A stretch of 7,986 nucleotides of DNA. Origin: an uncultured Bacillota bacterium. Its GTDB lineage: Bacteria; Bacillota_I; Bacilli_A; RF39; UBA660. Positions 6,575-7,986 of the stretch are shown here, piece by piece; position 1 is the first letter of the stretch, and each line of letters begins with the position of its first letter. The stretch spans positions 1 to 7,986 of the forward strand of contig CAMUZJ010000048.1 in assembly GCA_947165195.1 (NCBI GenBank). Reading direction: 5' to 3'. A model generated the notes under the pieces. It had not been told where the DNA came from. It ran no database searches and saw only the letters and a list, made by a program, of their open reading frames with translations. A program made the position numbers and the translations under genes.

Positions 6575-7153
6575 CTATATCTTTTTAATTTCTTCTATAA
6601 AATCAGAAATTTTTTCATATTCTATAGAATCTGTATTTAATAAAAATCCATTTAAAAGTAATCGATAACTATTTTCTTTTGATATTCCCCGAGACATTAA
6701 ATAAAACATTGCTTCATCTCTAAATTTACCAATATAAGCAGAATGATTACTATCTACATCATAATTATCGATTAATAAATTAGGACATATCATACTCTTT
6801 CCATTTGTCATGTTAATAATTTGATTTTCTTGATTACAAATACATTTACTAGAAGTTTTAGGAACGCATCCTGTAACCGTATAAGTTAGTTTATTACTAT
6901 GAATATTTACTCCATGATTAAATAACTCACTATGGGTATTACTTGCAAAATGGTTTACTTGAATATCTAATCGATTATCATCGTAATTTATATTATTATA
7001 ATAGTAATATAAAGTAACTCCTTCTTTTAGTAAGTTAATTTCTACTTTACTACTACTATTAATCGAAAAATGATAAATAATAGTATCTTCTTCTATATTA
7101 TATTGATAAGTTTCCAATTTGTTTGTGTCATTTACATAGATAACTTTACTCAT
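6575..7153 (-). CDS. sufD: Short SufD, Fe-S cluster assembly protein (C-terminal core only)
   Basis: A 192-residue partner of SufB and SufC in the scaffold complex; SufD is normally about 420-440 residues. The N-terminal helical domain and first part of the beta-helix are missing. What remains aligns to the end of SufD: HFASNTHSELFNHGV, then CPNLLIDNYDVDSNHSAYIGKF, then FYLMSRGISKENSYRLLLNGFL. His137 matches E. coli His360, a residue at the SufB-SufD interface needed for function. Four Cys (96, 104, 106, 123) lie within 28 residues, which is unusual. The frame is intact and the start (7153) overlaps the sufC stop by eight bases, with AAGGA upstream, so I do not call it a pseudogene. The family is clear from the C-terminus and from its place between sufC and sufS. 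Confidence 0.88.
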   Translation of the reverse strand: MSKVIYVNDTNKLETYQYNIEEDTIIYHFSINSSSKVEINLLKEGVTLYYYYNNINYDDNRLDIQVNHFASNTHSELFNHGVNIHSNKLTYTVTGCVPKTSSKCICNQENQIINMTNGKSMICPNLLIDNYDVDSNHSAYIGKFRDEAMFYLMSRGISKENSYRLLLNGFLLNTDSIEYEKISDFIEEIKKI

Positions 7154-7901
7154 TGACTTTCATTCCTTCTATAATAGAATATCCATTTTTTTCTATTTCC
7201 ATAGCAAGTTCCATTCCACCAGTCTTTTTAATATTACCGTCTTTTAATATATGAACGTAATCTGGTTTGATATATTCAAGTATTCTAGGATAATGCGTAA
7301 TTACTAACAAAGAAGTTTTTGGATTTTCTTTTATGTAAGAGTTAATATTTTCACAGACAATTCGTAAGCTATCTACATCTAGTCCTGAATCTAATTCATC
7401 TAAAATAATAAATTTTGGTTTTAAAAACTTTAGTTGTAGAATTTCATTTTTCTTTTTTTCTCCACCACTAAACCCTTTATTTAGAGATCTATGTAACATA
7501 CTACTATCTAGCCCTACATCATCCATTGCTGATTCCATATCTTTGATAAAGGTATAAAGATTTACTTTTTTCCCCGTAATTTCTCCTCTTGCTGTTCTTA
7601 AAAATTCACTATTAGAGACTCCATCTATTACCGTTGGATCTTGCATACATAAGAATATTCCACGACGTGCTCTATCACTTACTTCTAATTTAGTAATATC
7701 TTCTCCAAAAAACTCAATAGAGCCATTTGTCATTTCATAACTATAATGTCCCATTATGACTTTTGATAAAGTACTCTTCCCTGTACCATTTGGCCCCATT
7801 ATTGCATGAATTTCTCCTTCTTTGATATGCAAAGAGAAATCTTTTAAAATATCTTTATCTGTATTTACTACTCTAGCACTTATATTTTTTATATCTAACA
7901 T
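7146..7901 (-). CDS. sufC: Fe-S cluster assembly ATPase SufC
   Basis: A 251-residue soluble ABC-type ATPase that binds SufB and SufD and drives the change in shape of the scaffold during cluster assembly. The motifs are complete: Walker A GPNGTGKST (36-44), Q-loop Gln87 (MQDP), signature FSGGEKKK (144-151), Walker B FIILDELDSGLD with Glu169, and H-loop His203 (VITHY). DSGLD and GEKKK are typical of SufC as opposed to transporter ATPases, and no membrane segment is present. Length is normal. It is the first gene of the operon; GGAG lies eight bases before the ATG at 7901. The end overlaps sufD by eight bases (ATGAGTAA), suggesting coupled translation. Confidence 0.97.
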   Translation of the reverse strand: MLDIKNISARVVNTDKDILKDFSLHIKEGEIHAIMGPNGTGKSTLSKVIMGHYSYEMTNGSIEFFGEDITKLEVSDRARRGIFLCMQDPTVIDGVSNSEFLRTARGEITGKKVNLYTFIKDMESAMDDVGLDSSMLHRSLNKGFSGGEKKKNEILQLKFLKPKFIILDELDSGLDVDSLRIVCENINSYIKENPKTSLLVITHYPRILEYIKPDYVHILKDGNIKKTGGMELAMEIEKNGYSIIEGMKVNE

Positions 7902-7946
7902 GTAATCATCTCCAATTTTATTTTAACCCCTGTCTAAAACAACTAT

Positions 7947-7955
7947 ATTTTAACA
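7947..7955 (-). promoter_or_regulatory. Extended -10 promoter of the suf operon
   Basis: The minus strand reads TGTTAAAAT (TG, one base, TAAAAT), five of six matches to the -10 consensus with the TG extension. Transcription would start near 7940, leaving a leader of about 39 bases before the sufC ATG. The -35 region is only a T run. No dyad for an Fe-S regulator is evident in the leader. Confidence 0.5.
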
Positions 7956-7986
7956 CAAAATTATCATAAAAAAAAGAAAAATCATT

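Noticed and set aside
6575..7153. sufD as a pseudogene or a sequencing-error fragment.
   Set aside because: The frame is open with a good Shine-Dalgarno, it overlaps the sufC stop by eight bases, and the N-terminal half is not found in another frame. A short intact gene is the simpler reading.
7956..7986. A T-rich run on the minus strand at the window edge, possibly the tail of a terminator of the gene before sufC.
   Set aside because: No matching stem is visible within the window, so it cannot be supported.

Overview
The window is AT-rich (my estimate is about 30% G+C or less) and every gene lies on the minus strand, so transcription runs from high to low coordinates. Shine-Dalgarno sequences are Firmicute-like (AAGGAGG, GGTGAT). 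All three stop codons are used: TAA, TAG (sufD) and TGA (sufU), so this is the standard bacterial code and not the TGA=Trp code of classical Mycoplasma. The gene set and the compact proteins suggest a low-G+C Bacilli/Firmicute, perhaps an uncultured, host-associated, genome-reduced lineage. That placement is inference only.

Reading in the direction of transcription, bases 7955-3532 hold a complete iron-sulfur cluster assembly operon in the order sufC-sufD-sufS-sufU-sufB. It starts at an extended -10 promoter, has junctions of -8 to +13 bases, and ends at a perfect 15-bp terminator hairpin. SufS takes sulfur from cysteine, SufU receives it, and SufB/SufC/SufD form the scaffold on which the cluster is built. 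Two features are odd. SufD is only 192 residues, with just the C-terminal core. SufS has Gln where Bacillus SufS has the His that exchanges zinc ligands with SufU.

Next is a single-gene unit (3495-3095) encoding a short single-stranded DNA-binding protein. It has a TTG start, and its ribosome-binding site lies in the loop of a perfect 9-bp inverted repeat. The protein lacks the usual linker and C-terminal acidic tip. A small terminator hairpin overlaps its stop codon.

Then come a GNAT acetyltransferase and a pyrimidine-nucleoside phosphorylase (2977-1311), 26 bases apart and probably cotranscribed. The last gene (1246-11), behind its own extended -10 promoter, encodes a membrane-anchored surface protein with a thioester (TQXA-type) domain.

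The window is mostly housekeeping. I see no CRISPR array, mobile element, rRNA, tRNA or clearly new multi-gene system. The best leads are the reduced SufD with its cysteine cluster, the SufS zinc-ligand substitution and the hairpin at the ssb start. No intergenic stretch exceeds about 165 bases.
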